Source: Chitinophagaceae bacterium
Lineage (GTDB): Bacteria > Bacteroidota > Bacteroidia > Chitinophagales > Chitinophagaceae
Length of the DNA stretch: 9,682 nucleotides
Reading direction: 5' to 3'
NCBI GenBank assembly: GCA_017853235.1
Contig: JAFMJX010000057.1
Location: 1 to 9,682, forward strand
Shown here piece by piece: positions 1 through 8,265 of this stretch (position 1 is the first letter of the stretch; each line of letters begins with the position of its first letter). Under the pieces are notes generated by a model. It saw only the letters and a list, made by a program, of their open reading frames with translations, searched no databases and was not told the DNA's origin. Made by a program: the position numbers and the translations under genes.

Positions 1-116
1 AAAGCTAGCAAAAATTAGTATATAAATGAAGCCGGGAGCCATTTAAATGTAGAACTATTATATAAGGGCTGCTAGTCAAAATAAAGCCTATCAAGAAATA
101 AAGAACATAAAAAAAC

Positions 117-153
117 CTAATACATTGTATATCAAATGATTACAAGGTATTAG
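117..153. terminator. Probable bidirectional hairpin terminator
   Basis: Arms 117-129 (CTAATACATTGTA) and 141-153 (TACAAGGTATTAG) pair at 12 of 13 positions, with one A/G mismatch, around an 11-nt loop. On the minus strand the stem is followed by a run of seven T (complement of A109-A115), so it can end the transcript of the carboxypeptidase gene, whose stop codon lies about 24 nt before it. On the plus strand it is followed by T6 at 155-160, so it could also stop a transcript entering from the left. The rest of 1-176 shows no gene or recognisable RNA. Confidence 0.65.
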
Positions 154-176
154 ATTTTTTATATAATAAAATTTTA

Positions 177-2885
177 TTATTTATACAGTTGGTTAAAAAG
201 AAGCTTATACGTTCCTTGTGTTTGACCTCTAAAAGTAATTTCAGGACCAAACACAAAGAGTTGTCCTTTGCCCACTTTAGCTTCAAAGGCAGCCACTCCA
301 TCTTTTAAGTAGGACTGGCCAAAAGCCCAACCGCTTCTTAAAGTGGAAGCTGAAGCATACCATGCCAAAGGAATGACTTGTCTTTGCGCTATGGCATCAG
401 GCAAAATATTGAAAACAGGGCTGGCATTAAAATACACATCTGCATTTTTTAACATCCCCCAATTGGCAGGATAATTGGGGTCCAAAGTAATTTGCATCAC
501 GCTGCCAGGAATATAATATTTTTCGCCTGGTAATGATTTCTCTTTTCCATTCACGACTTCTACTAAAGCATTTTTAACAGGTAATTTTAAATGATATGCC
601 AAGTTTGCACTTGAACCAATCGTAATTATTTTTCCTCCTTGTTTTAAAAAATTTTCTAAAGCAGGGATGGATTTTTTAGCTGAAATATTTCCAAGCATCG
701 AATGAAACTCTGTCGGAATTTCTTCCAACTTAGGTTCTCTTTCCTCATAAGGGGAAGCTGCTTCAGGTGTTAATGCAGGAATCGCACCTTCCACAAAAAC
801 AAGTACATCATAATTTGCATTTAAATTATCTGCATCAATTTCTTTGGGATAAATAATTTTAAAAGGAAAATGAAATTGTTCAAAAATCCATCTTACCCAA
901 CCTGCAGAAATAGAACCTCCATATTTATCCCATAAAGCAATTCGTAATGGTTGCACGATTTCTTTTGCAATAGATGATGGGTCCGTTACACTTGTAAAAA
1001 TGATGCCATGTGTGCTGCTTATTTTTGCAACCAATTCTTTAAAAGTAGAAAAATCTTTAAATGCTTTTGAATAACTCACAAAAAATTGGTCTTTGTTTTT
1101 TGTCACTGTCGCACCTTCTTTTAAGAATTCATTAACGGCAATAAATGAAGCATTGTCTGCCGTTGCAAAACGATATCCATATGTGTTGATATCAGATTGA
1201 TTTATTTTTCCAGTAGGCTTTTGAATCTCGCCATAGGCAAGGGTTTCAAAGGGTCCTGTAAAATCATCTAAGATGCGATCAAACTGAATTCCCATAGTAA
1301 ATGCAGGTGTCCAGCCCGCTGCATCATATGGTCTTACAGGAGGTCCGCCTGGATATAAAAAATCATTTGGATGATCTTGTGGTTCAAACATGTCTAACAC
1401 ATGCGGACGAAATGCTTGATTGGTTTTTACAATATAAGATCCTGCAACATAATTTTTTCCATTCACAGTAAAATCAGCAGTTGCTTTTTCAACTCTAATA
1501 CCACTATTGATTAAAATATTAATAAAGGAAATAGCTGTTGTTGATTGATTGATTGGAATGATGTATCCTCTTGGATCACGCAAACTAGGTTGCTTATAAA
1601 TACTTTCAAAATGGGGATTGGGTAGTGAATCTGCTTTTATTATTTTTTTGTTCGAAGCAATCACTTCGTTTAACATTTCTACTTTTTTAGGAGAAAGCGT
1701 CCAAGCATCTTTACTTCCAGCTTCTATGCTATGACGGCCCATTGTATAAATATTATACAAGAGTTCATCTTTATATCTTGCTGCATAATTTAATACTGCA
1801 TAGTTAAGTGAAATAGAATAATCTATAGAATTTTTGAAAAACCATTTTTGAGGAGTGATCGGAAATGGAGTAGCGCTATTAGGGATTAAACGTTGAGGTA
1901 CTAATGGAATAGTAGAAGGTGTTGGGTTGCCTATAATTTCGGTTAACAAACCAATAATATTATGATAGTATGCGGTTGTTCTCAAGCCACCATTCCACCA
2001 AGTGGAATACACCGAACCACTCTTCATGGTATATCCAGGCTTACTTTCCGCGTTCAAACGGCTACTCATAGCAGCACCCAAAGCATCAATACCTGTGACT
2101 AATAAAGGATCATACACATAATTAAATGGATCACGATAAGGAGGGCCTGCCACTACGGTTCCTGGAGGACCTGTTTGGTGGTGATTGTATAAAATTTGTG
2201 GCATCCATTCAATATATTGTTGACGTGCCATATTACGCGACTCACTCATATTCATCATAAAAAAGTCACGATTGTTATCGTGTCCAATATATTTTTGATA
2301 TAAACGAGGCAAATTATTAGTAGTACGTTTTAAAGTATCTTTTGATTGCATATACCAATTGGAAACTAACTCTTGTCCATCAGGATTCGCATGTACAAAT
2401 AATATAATAGTAGATTTTAAAATGCGTTTTGTTTCTTCATCTTCACGCGTAATAATTTGATATAAAGTTTCAATCCATTGATGTATTCCTACAACTTCAG
2501 TAGCGTGTAATCCGCCATCAATCCATACTACAGCCTTTCCCTCTGCTGATAATTTTTTTGCTTCATCGTTGGTTAATCCTTCTGCTCGAGCTAATTTTTG
2601 TGCAATAGATTTATACTTTGACAACTGTGCTAAGTTGCTGGGATCCGACACAATCATCATATAATGATTTCGCCCTTCCTCGGTTTTTCCAATAACTTGC
2701 ATTTTTACTTTTTTAGAAGTCGCTGCAACTTTTTGCAAATAAGCTTCGGTTTGAGTAAAAGTGGCTAAATGATAATTATCTCCAATATTAAAACCAAAAT
2801 GAGACAAAGGAGTAGGCACTTTTTGGGCCAATGAAACAAGGCTGAATGAAAATACAGCCATCAAAATAAAAATAATTTTTCGCAT
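177..2885 (-). CDS. Secreted M14-family zinc carboxypeptidase with C-terminal amidotransferase-like domain
   Basis: Predicted 902-residue exported metallopeptidase. Residues 1-20 form a signal peptide (MRKIIFILMAVFSF...SLA, then QK). The M14 carboxypeptidase domain spans about residues 30-380. HATE (H127, E130) supplies two zinc ligands and NHH (H235/H236) the third. NNRDF (N205, R206) matches the substrate-carboxylate-binding Asn-Arg pair, and E316 in LLTEIIG sits where the general-base glutamate is expected. All catalytic elements therefore appear intact. Residues about 645-900 resemble the class I glutamine-amidotransferase-like fold found at the end of many Bacteroidota M14 proteins; I see no obvious catalytic Cys there, so it is probably a structural or binding domain. 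I chose the ATG at 2885 because it begins the signal peptide. An in-frame GTG at 2906 would add seven residues (MILKQTT) ahead of the signal and is less likely. It probably trims peptides in the periplasm or outside the cell; the substrate is unknown. It is divergent from the propeller-protein gene. Confidence 0.9.
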   Translation of the reverse strand: MRKIIFILMAVFSFSLVSLAQKVPTPLSHFGFNIGDNYHLATFTQTEAYLQKVAATSKKVKMQVIGKTEEGRNHYMMIVSDPSNLAQLSKYKSIAQKLARAEGLTNDEAKKLSAEGKAVVWIDGGLHATEVVGIHQWIETLYQIITREDEETKRILKSTIILFVHANPDGQELVSNWYMQSKDTLKRTTNNLPRLYQKYIGHDNNRDFFMMNMSESRNMARQQYIEWMPQILYNHHQTGPPGTVVAGPPYRDPFNYVYDPLLVTGIDALGAAMSSRLNAESKPGYTMKSGSVYSTWWNGGLRTTAYYHNIIGLLTEIIGNPTPSTIPLVPQRLIPNSATPFPITPQKWFFKNSIDYSISLNYAVLNYAARYKDELLYNIYTMGRHSIEAGSKDAWTLSPKKVEMLNEVIASNKKIIKADSLPNPHFESIYKQPSLRDPRGYIIPINQSTTAISFINILINSGIRVEKATADFTVNGKNYVAGSYIVKTNQAFRPHVLDMFEPQDHPNDFLYPGGPPVRPYDAAGWTPAFTMGIQFDRILDDFTGPFETLAYGEIQKPTGKINQSDINTYGYRFATADNASFIAVNEFLKEGATVTKNKDQFFVSYSKAFKDFSTFKELVAKISSTHGIIFTSVTDPSSIAKEIVQPLRIALWDKYGGSISAGWVRWIFEQFHFPFKIIYPKEIDADNLNANYDVLVFVEGAIPALTPEAASPYEEREPKLEEIPTEFHSMLGNISAKKSIPALENFLKQGGKIITIGSSANLAYHLKLPVKNALVEVVNGKEKSLPGEKYYIPGSVMQITLDPNYPANWGMLKNADVYFNASPVFNILPDAIAQRQVIPLAWYASASTLRSGWAFGQSYLKDGVAAFEAKVGKGQLFVFGPEITFRGQTQGTYKLLFNQLYK

Positions 2886-3003
2886 AGTTGTTTGTTTTAA
2901 AATCACTCCACCAATTTATATTTTTTAAGATTCAAATACTAATTATTCCCTCTTTTTTACATGAATGTTGCCTTGTTTTTTGTAATTTACCATTGCTACC
3001 GTT

Positions 3004-3028
3004 ATGTGATATAAAAAAATGATCACAT
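3004..3028. repeat. Inverted repeat ATGTGAT-N11-ATCACAT in the divergent intergenic region
   Basis: Two perfect 7-bp arms (3004-3010 and 3022-3028) are separated by an A-rich 11-nt spacer (ataaaaaaatg). The repeat lies between the divergent carboxypeptidase and propeller-protein genes, 38 nt before the latter's ATG. The half-sites look like the TGTGA/TCACA halves of Crp-type sites, but the gap is 13 nt instead of 6. It could be an operator for a dimeric regulator, a small hairpin in the leader of the propeller gene, or chance. I found no convincing Bacteroidota promoter on either strand of this interval. Confidence 0.35.
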
Positions 3029-3065
3029 CATGTTGTAGCTTATTTTGAATTATTAAATTTCTTGT

Positions 3066-6000
3066 ATGAAAATGGTCCGTTTCCAAAAATTATGGATGAT
3101 CAGCTTTATGTGTTGTTCATTCTTGATGATGTTTCAATTGAATGCAACAGCACAGCGTAAAAAAACAACTACTACAACCTTCGTCACAAACGAAGTAAAA
3201 AGAACTAACCCCGACTCCACTTTTAAAAATTTAAAGTGGCGTAATATTGGACCCTTTAGAGGGGGGAGAGCCAATAGCATTTCGGGTGTTATAAATAATA
3301 ATAAGAAATTCTATGCTGGATACACTGGGGGGGGAGTATGGACCACCAATGATGGTGGGATTTCATGGAAAAATATTTCAGATGGCTTTTTTAAAGTTGG
3401 AAGTATTGGAGATATTGCCGTATCAGAATCCGATCCCAATGTAATTTATGTAGGTACAGGAGAACACGCAGTTCGCGGAGTGATGACAAGTTATGGTGAT
3501 GGCGTATATAAATCTACCGATGGTGGTGCCACTTGGAAAAATATTGGACTAGAACAATCTCGTCATATTTCTGATATCTGTATCAATCCTACGAATTCAA
3601 ATATTGTTTTTGTAGGAGCACAAGGAACAGTCCATGGGCCCAACAGTGAACGTGGTGTTTTTAAAAGTATAGACGGAGGTGCAACATGGAAAAAAGTATT
3701 ATACATTAACGACAGCACTGGTATTTCATCCTTATCAATGGATATGAATAATCCTCGCGTGCTGTACGCTGCAGCATGGGAGCATCGTCGTTTTCCTTGG
3801 ACCGTATCTAGTGGTGGTAAAGGTTCTTCCATTTGGAAATCTACAGACGAAGGTGCTACTTGGACTAAATTAACAGAAGGCTTACCTACTGAAATGGGAA
3901 AGATTGGAATTAGTGTTTCACGTGTGAATTCAAATCGTGTTTTTGCAATTGTTGAAACTGAAAAAAAGAAATCAGGTTTATACCGTTCCGATGACGGCGG
4001 AAAAAATTGGGCTTTATTATCCAATAACCAAGATATTTCATCACGCTCTTGGTATTACATGAAAGTATACGCAGATACCAAAAATGAAAATATAGTATAT
4101 GTGTTAAACGCTCCTGTCATGAAATCCATAGATGGTGGAAAAACATTTCAAAATGTAAGTGTGGGGCATGGAGATACGCATGATTTTTGGATTCATCCAA
4201 ACAATAATAATGAAATAGGTTTGGCAGATGATGGTGGCGCAGAAATTACTTATGATCAAGCAAAATCATGGTCTTCCATTATGAATCAACCTACTGCTCA
4301 ATTTTACAGAGTGAATACCGATAATGTATTTCCTTATAAAGTATACGGTGGACAACAAGACAATACTTCTGTTATTATTGCTAGCAGAAACAATAGTGGA
4401 TCTATTGGGGTTCGCGATTGGAGAATGGGGCCAGGATGTGAATCTGCTTATCTCGCTTTTGATCCCAATCATCCTGAACAAGTATGGGGAGGATGTTACC
4501 AAGGATATATTGAAGTGTTAAACACTGTTACCAATGAGCAAAAAGATGTACAAGCATATCCAAGTTTAAATTTAGCAATTCAGCCAAAGGATATGAAGTA
4601 TCGTTTTAATTGGAATGCGCCCATAGTTGCTTCTGTACACAACCCAAAAGTATTATATCATGGAGGTAATGTATTATTAAAATCGGTAAATGGAGGTTTT
4701 AGCTGGGAGGCTATTAGTCCAGATTTAACTAGAAATGATAAAAGTAAACAAGGGCCAGGAGGGATGCCTTTTACCAATGAAGGAGCCGGTGGAGAAAATT
4801 ATAACACTATTTATTATGTCATAGAATCTCCTCTAGATGCGAATACGATTTACACTGGTAGTGATTGTGGATTGGTTCATGTTACTTCGGATGGCGGAAA
4901 GACTTGGAAAATTATTACTCCTCCCGATTTAGCTGAATCTCAAATTAATAGTATCGAGGCTTCTTCCTTTGATAAAGGAGTCGTATATGTGAGTGCGACA
5001 AGATATAAGTTCAATGATTACGCTTCTTATACATATAAAACAAATGATAATGGTGTCACTTGGACAAAAATTAATAATGGAATTCAAAAAGATGATTTTG
5101 TAAAAGTGATTAGAGAAGATAAAAAAGTAAAAAATATTTTATACGCAGGAAGTGAACGTGGATTTTATATTTCCAATGACGCAGGAAATACCTGGTTGCC
5201 TTTTCAATTAAATTTACCAATTGTACCAGTTACCGATTTAATGATTCGTGATAATGATTTAGTGGCGGCTACTGCTGGTCGTGCTTTTTGGATATTAGAT
5301 GACTTAAGTGCAATACAACAAAATGTAAGTTTTGAAGCGCCTAGTAGTATTGCTATTAGCACCCCAAAAGCAGCCTACAAATTTGGGGGCGGAAATGGTT
5401 TACCTGAAAAAGAATATCGCGATGGACAAAACGCACCCGAAGGCGTGATATTGGATTACTTCTTGCCTACAATAGAAGATAAAGATACCTTGACTTTACA
5501 AATACTTGCAAGCAATGGAAAATTAGTACGATCTTATTCCAATATAAAAGACGCGAACTATAAAAAATATCCAGGGGGTCCAGCTCCAGAAACTTTATTA
5601 AGTGCCGAAAAAGGACATAATCGTTTCTTGTGGGATTTTAGAACCAATGCAATAAAACCTGATGTAAATGGAGTTTATGTGATGGGAAGTTATGAAGGAT
5701 ATGCTGTGCCGCCAGGAACTTATCAAGCACAACTCAAATATAAAAATAATATAGTGAGTACGCATTTTACAGTATTAGCCAATCCATTCATACAAGCAAC
5801 AGCATCGGATTGGGAGGAACAACAAAATACTCTTTCAAATATTGTAACAACAATTAACGAAATACATACAGCTGTAAATAATGAAAGAAAGCTTAAGAAA
5901 CAATTACAGTATTATAGTGAAAATTTAACAAGCAATGAAAAAACAAAATCTATTATAGAAGAAGCCAATAATTTGATTAAAAAAATAGATACTTGGGAAG

Positions 6001-6257
6001 CAAATATTGTTGAAAGCAGAACTCAAAATGGACAAGACGTTATCAATTGGCCTAGTAAATTAGGAGTAGAATTTTTCTTTTTGAAAGGATTGGTTGATGC
6101 TACTGATCCAAAAGTAACACAAGGTGTTAAAAACAAGTTAGCTGATGTGCAAGTGATTTGGAAAAATGAAAAAGCAAAATTAGATGGCATTTATTCTGCT
6201 GTCAATAACTTTAACAGTTTATATCAAAAAGCAAATATTGAAGCAGTTCAAAAATAG
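3066..6257 (+). CDS. Secreted sortilin/GH74-like Asp-box (BNR) beta-propeller protein
   Basis: A 1063-residue exported protein of the type often annotated as glycosyl hydrolase, sortilin or VPS10-domain protein in Bacteroidota. The signal peptide covers about residues 1-29 (hydrophobic core, then ATAQ). Ten Asp-box-like motifs (S/T-x-D-x-G-x-T-W style) are visible, near residues 94-101, 150-157, 201-208, 259-266, 308-316, 354-361, 540-547, 607-614, 659-666 and 703-710. The gap between residues 361 and 540 fits either two consecutive propellers (about 55-420 and 420-750), as in GH74 enzymes, or one large sortilin-like propeller. Residues about 760-905 look like a beta-sandwich domain. Residues about 910-1055 are helical and charged and may form a coiled coil. 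Hydrolase activity cannot be inferred: Asp boxes are structural, and I cannot place catalytic acids. A binding or scaffold role is equally possible. It is first in a likely plus-strand operon, 48 nt before the thioredoxin-fold gene. The start ATG at 3066 leads directly into the signal peptide. Confidence 0.9.
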   Translation: MKMVRFQKLWMISFMCCSFLMMFQLNATAQRKKTTTTTFVTNEVKRTNPDSTFKNLKWRNIGPFRGGRANSISGVINNNKKFYAGYTGGGVWTTNDGGISWKNISDGFFKVGSIGDIAVSESDPNVIYVGTGEHAVRGVMTSYGDGVYKSTDGGATWKNIGLEQSRHISDICINPTNSNIVFVGAQGTVHGPNSERGVFKSIDGGATWKKVLYINDSTGISSLSMDMNNPRVLYAAAWEHRRFPWTVSSGGKGSSIWKSTDEGATWTKLTEGLPTEMGKIGISVSRVNSNRVFAIVETEKKKSGLYRSDDGGKNWALLSNNQDISSRSWYYMKVYADTKNENIVYVLNAPVMKSIDGGKTFQNVSVGHGDTHDFWIHPNNNNEIGLADDGGAEITYDQAKSWSSIMNQPTAQFYRVNTDNVFPYKVYGGQQDNTSVIIASRNNSGSIGVRDWRMGPGCESAYLAFDPNHPEQVWGGCYQGYIEVLNTVTNEQKDVQAYPSLNLAIQPKDMKYRFNWNAPIVASVHNPKVLYHGGNVLLKSVNGGFSWEAISPDLTRNDKSKQGPGGMPFTNEGAGGENYNTIYYVIESPLDANTIYTGSDCGLVHVTSDGGKTWKIITPPDLAESQINSIEASSFDKGVVYVSATRYKFNDYASYTYKTNDNGVTWTKINNGIQKDDFVKVIREDKKVKNILYAGSERGFYISNDAGNTWLPFQLNLPIVPVTDLMIRDNDLVAATAGRAFWILDDLSAIQQNVSFEAPSSIAISTPKAAYKFGGGNGLPEKEYRDGQNAPEGVILDYFLPTIEDKDTLTLQILASNGKLVRSYSNIKDANYKKYPGGPAPETLLSAEKGHNRFLWDFRTNAIKPDVNGVYVMGSYEGYAVPPGTYQAQLKYKNNIVSTHFTVLANPFIQATASDWEEQQNTLSNIVTTINEIHTAVNNERKLKKQLQYYSENLTSNEKTKSIIEEANNLIKKIDTWEANIVESRTQNGQDVINWPSKLGVEFFFLKGLVDATDPKVTQGVKNKLADVQVIWKNEKAKLDGIYSAVNNFNSLYQKANIEAVQK

Positions 6258-6305
6258 ATTCATTAGGTAAAAACCTTATAAAAAATAAATTAAAATTAAT
6301 ACAAT

Positions 6306-6842
6306 ATGAAGCCGTTATTGATATTGATAGCCATAGTAAGCCTACATCAAGCAGCTGCGCAAAAAGCGGTGGCCTTATCTAAACCCACTGGAGATGTGGA
6401 TATGAAAACCTTTAATTTATATAATCCATACGAGAATGTGGATTCAGCTATTAATGTGGCACTTAAAAAAGCAAAAAAGGAAGGAAAGCATGTCTTTTTA
6501 CAAATGGGGGGCAATTGGTGTATTTGGTGTGCTCGTTTTAATCAATTTACTACAAGCGATAAACAAGTCGATTCTTTGGTGAAAGCCAACTATATTGTTG
6601 TGCACGTAAATTATTCCAAAGAAAATAAGAACAAAAAAGTGCAAGAAAAATATGAATTCCCCGCTCGTTTTGGATTTCCAGTTTTTGTAGTATTAGATGC
6701 AAAAGGAAGAAGATTACATACTCAAAACAGCGGTTATTTAGAAAAAGATAAAAACTACAGCAAAGAAAAAGTGATGGAATTTTTTGAAAGTTGGGCTCCT
6801 GATGCTTTAAATGGTGCCAAGTATACTTGGTTAAATGATTAA
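6306..6842 (+). CDS. Exported thioredoxin-fold protein with CxxC
   Basis: A 178-residue protein with an N-terminal signal peptide (residues 1-19, MKPLLILIAIVSLHQAAAQ). A thioredoxin-like domain follows from about residue 45. The redox motif is W-C-I-W-C at 71-75 (C72, C75), preceded by the strand HVFLQMGGN. The expected cis-proline is P125 in FGFPVFVVLD, followed by the usual strand. The pattern (a long helix before the CxxC strand, GNWC-x-WC) resembles the thioredoxin_7/DUF255-like group more than classical TrxA, whose motif is WCGPC. It probably acts as a periplasmic thiol-disulfide reductase or disulfide chaperone; the partner is unknown. It lies 48 nt after the propeller gene and 5 nt before the lipoprotein gene on the same strand, with no convincing terminator between them, so co-transcription is likely. 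Confidence 0.85.
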   Translation: MKPLLILIAIVSLHQAAAQKAVALSKPTGDVDMKTFNLYNPYENVDSAINVALKKAKKEGKHVFLQMGGNWCIWCARFNQFTTSDKQVDSLVKANYIVVHVNYSKENKNKKVQEKYEFPARFGFPVFVVLDAKGRRLHTQNSGYLEKDKNYSKEKVMEFFESWAPDALNGAKYTWLND

Positions 6843-6847
6843 TCTCA

Positions 6848-7663
6848 ATGTTTCGATCTAAACTTTTTACAACACTATTTTTTGTTGGTTTGATCAACTG
6901 TTTGATGTCATGTAATTATTATTCACTCCCTCTAAAAATAAATACACAAGGAATCAGTGGTTCTGATTTTTATAAAACAATACAGGGAAGTGATTGGAGA
7001 CTAAGAGACTCATTAGTGATAGAAAAGGTGATGTCTGGAAACATTCCTAAATTTTATAGTTCTTTCACACCTGTAAGAAGTACTTGGATAAACAAACAAA
7101 AACAACTTATACCAATTACATATTTTGTAGCCAAAGATTATTTAAGTATAGGAACCAATAATGATTTTGCTAGAGTACCCATCACACCCATGGCTGCCCA
7201 AAAAATTGCAGATAGTTTACATTGTTTTTTACCTACTCCCAAAATGGTGGACGAAATATATGAACAAAGCAAAATAAAACTGGCACCAGTTCCACTTTAT
7301 ATTTACAGAGATAGCTCCATTTCAATGTGGCAACATCACTTAATCATAGAAGGTCAAAGGAAAAATAGAAAAGGATTGATTAGTGGTATCAAAAAAGATG
7401 TTGTGTTGAGTAATAAAGTATTATTACAAGGAAAAAATAATAGAGTGGCTATTTATGGTTGGCATCAATTAAACGGAAAAGTAATTCAACCCATTTATGC
7501 CGGACATGTCAATTGGTATGTAGATTACAGCCATGGCATAAGATTAGTATACGAAAAAATAAAAGTAAATGGACATTGGATGCACTATCAGGATATTTTG
7601 AAAGACAGTGCACTCAGTGGAATTTTAACCAATGAAGAAGCTCCTTTATTATTGAAGTATTAA
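6848..7663 (+). CDS. Predicted lipoprotein of unknown function
   Basis: A 271-residue protein. The N-terminus has basic residues, a hydrophobic stretch and a lipobox-like LMSC ending at C22, so it is probably a lipid-anchored envelope protein. No enzyme family is evident. The rest is globular and soluble. Striking segments are KKDVVLSNK (182-190), AIYGWHQLNGKVIQPIYAGH (201-220) and NWYVDYSHGIRL (222-233), rich in W, Y, H and D as expected of a conserved surface or active site. From memory, similar sequences occur as unnamed secreted proteins in several bacterial phyla and in fungi; I could not verify this. It starts 5 nt after the thioredoxin-fold stop codon, and this tight spacing argues for translational coupling and a shared envelope role. 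Its last 15 nt overlap the end of the convergent minus-strand gene. Confidence 0.8.
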   Translation: MFRSKLFTTLFFVGLINCLMSCNYYSLPLKINTQGISGSDFYKTIQGSDWRLRDSLVIEKVMSGNIPKFYSSFTPVRSTWINKQKQLIPITYFVAKDYLSIGTNNDFARVPITPMAAQKIADSLHCFLPTPKMVDEIYEQSKIKLAPVPLYIYRDSSISMWQHHLIIEGQRKNRKGLISGIKKDVVLSNKVLLQGKNNRVAIYGWHQLNGKVIQPIYAGHVNWYVDYSHGIRLVYEKIKVNGHWMHYQDILKDSALSGILTNEEAPLLLKY

Positions 7664-8203
7664 ATTTTGCACACTAGCTAATAAACCAATAGCTGTAGTA
7701 TAATCATGCTTATGCTTTCTTTTTAATTTCTTTTTTAGAAGTTCTGTATATTGTTCATTGATGGTTTGATGTGGATTGATTTTCCCATAAGTCAAACTAG
7801 GGTCATTTTTTTGAGCTACCAAAAAGACTTCATCATACACTTCTTTAATAGAAGATAATTTAAGTCGAGATAAATTATATAAATGAATGATGTCTAAAAT
7901 TAACCAAACTATTTGTTGATTCCCCTTTTTAGAAATAACATCATTATTAGTTAAATATCCGGTTTGGGTAATATCATAGGAAGGAATTGTTGGAGCAGCA
8001 GTCACCAACCCCTTGAACGGAAAAACAGATTTAAGTTTAATATCTGAAGCAGAAATGTTAAATGTGCATTCAAAATGTTGATGCAAATAATCAAATTGGA
8101 GAGACCCTTGTAATTGATGATTGTTGTGAGATTGTATTTCTAATACAAAATCCTGAGTCACTTTTTGGGTGTCTAAAGAAGCATTGTCGTTGGCTACAAA
8201 CAT
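7649..8203 (-). CDS. Hypothetical protein downstream of a SAM-clan riboswitch candidate
   Basis: A 184-residue protein that I do not recognise. There is no signal peptide or transmembrane segment, so it is probably cytoplasmic. Residues about 15-60 are beta-like (alternating QDFVLEIQS, LQGSLQFDYLHQ, FECTFNISA). Residues about 95-135 look helical (QQIVWLILDIIHLYNLSRLKLSSIKEVYDEVFLV). The C-terminus is basic (KKKLKRKHKH) and ends in a hydrophobic helix. I used the ATG at 8203. The frame stays open upstream to a TAA at 8258-8256, with no ATG, so a longer product from a non-standard start is possible. The gene lies about 70 nt downstream of the structured RNA and shares its promoter, so the RNA probably controls it. 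It converges with the lipoprotein gene, and the coding ends overlap by 15 bp. I see no terminator in the overlap. Confidence 0.7.
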   Translation of the reverse strand: MFVANDNASLDTQKVTQDFVLEIQSHNNHQLQGSLQFDYLHQHFECTFNISASDIKLKSVFPFKGLVTAAPTIPSYDITQTGYLTNNDVISKKGNQQIVWLILDIIHLYNLSRLKLSSIKEVYDEVFLVAQKNDPSLTYGKINPHQTINEQYTELLKKKLKRKHKHDYTTAIGLLASVQNLILQ

Positions 8204-8244
8204 GGCATGAAATTTTATGGTTAAAAAATCACACCAAGAAAAAT

Positions 8245-8265
8245 TCAGAAGGATTTACGTTTCAT
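8245..8265 (-). CDS. Possible six-codon leader ORF (MKRKSF)
   Basis: An ATG at 8265, only 6 nt after the structured tail of the riboswitch candidate, opens ATG AAA CGT AAA TCC TTC TGA. Its position is what one expects of a riboswitch-controlled start codon, but the frame stops after six codons, 41 nt before the ATG of the hypothetical gene. It could be a leader peptide, a start codon lost by frameshift (the downstream gene is in another frame), or simply part of the 3' arm and loop of the switching hairpin at 8251-8281. Nothing in the sequence shows that it is translated. Confidence 0.25.
   Translation of the reverse strand: MKRKSF

Noticed and set aside
163..180. An 18-bp AT-only palindrome at the end of the carboxypeptidase gene.
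   Set aside because: It consists only of A and T in a very AT-rich stretch; chance is a sufficient explanation.
3041..3047. TATTTTG upstream of the propeller gene, resembling a Bacteroidota -7 box.
   Set aside because: It is one base short of TAnnTTTG and there is no TTG at 17-20 nt upstream.
3563..4502. Open frames on the minus strand (3563-4024, 4266-4502) and in another plus frame (4324-4521).
   Set aside because: They lie entirely inside the propeller gene, whose protein has clear repeats throughout; the alternative translations show no domain or signal.
6265..6276. Small hairpin AGGT-AAAA-ACCT between the propeller and thioredoxin-fold genes.
   Set aside because: The stem has only 4 bp and is not followed by a T run on the plus strand, so it is unlikely to terminate transcription.
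6550..6897. Minus-strand open frame of 115 codons.
   Set aside because: It is antisense to the thioredoxin-fold and lipoprotein genes, and both of those have clear motifs in the plus direction.
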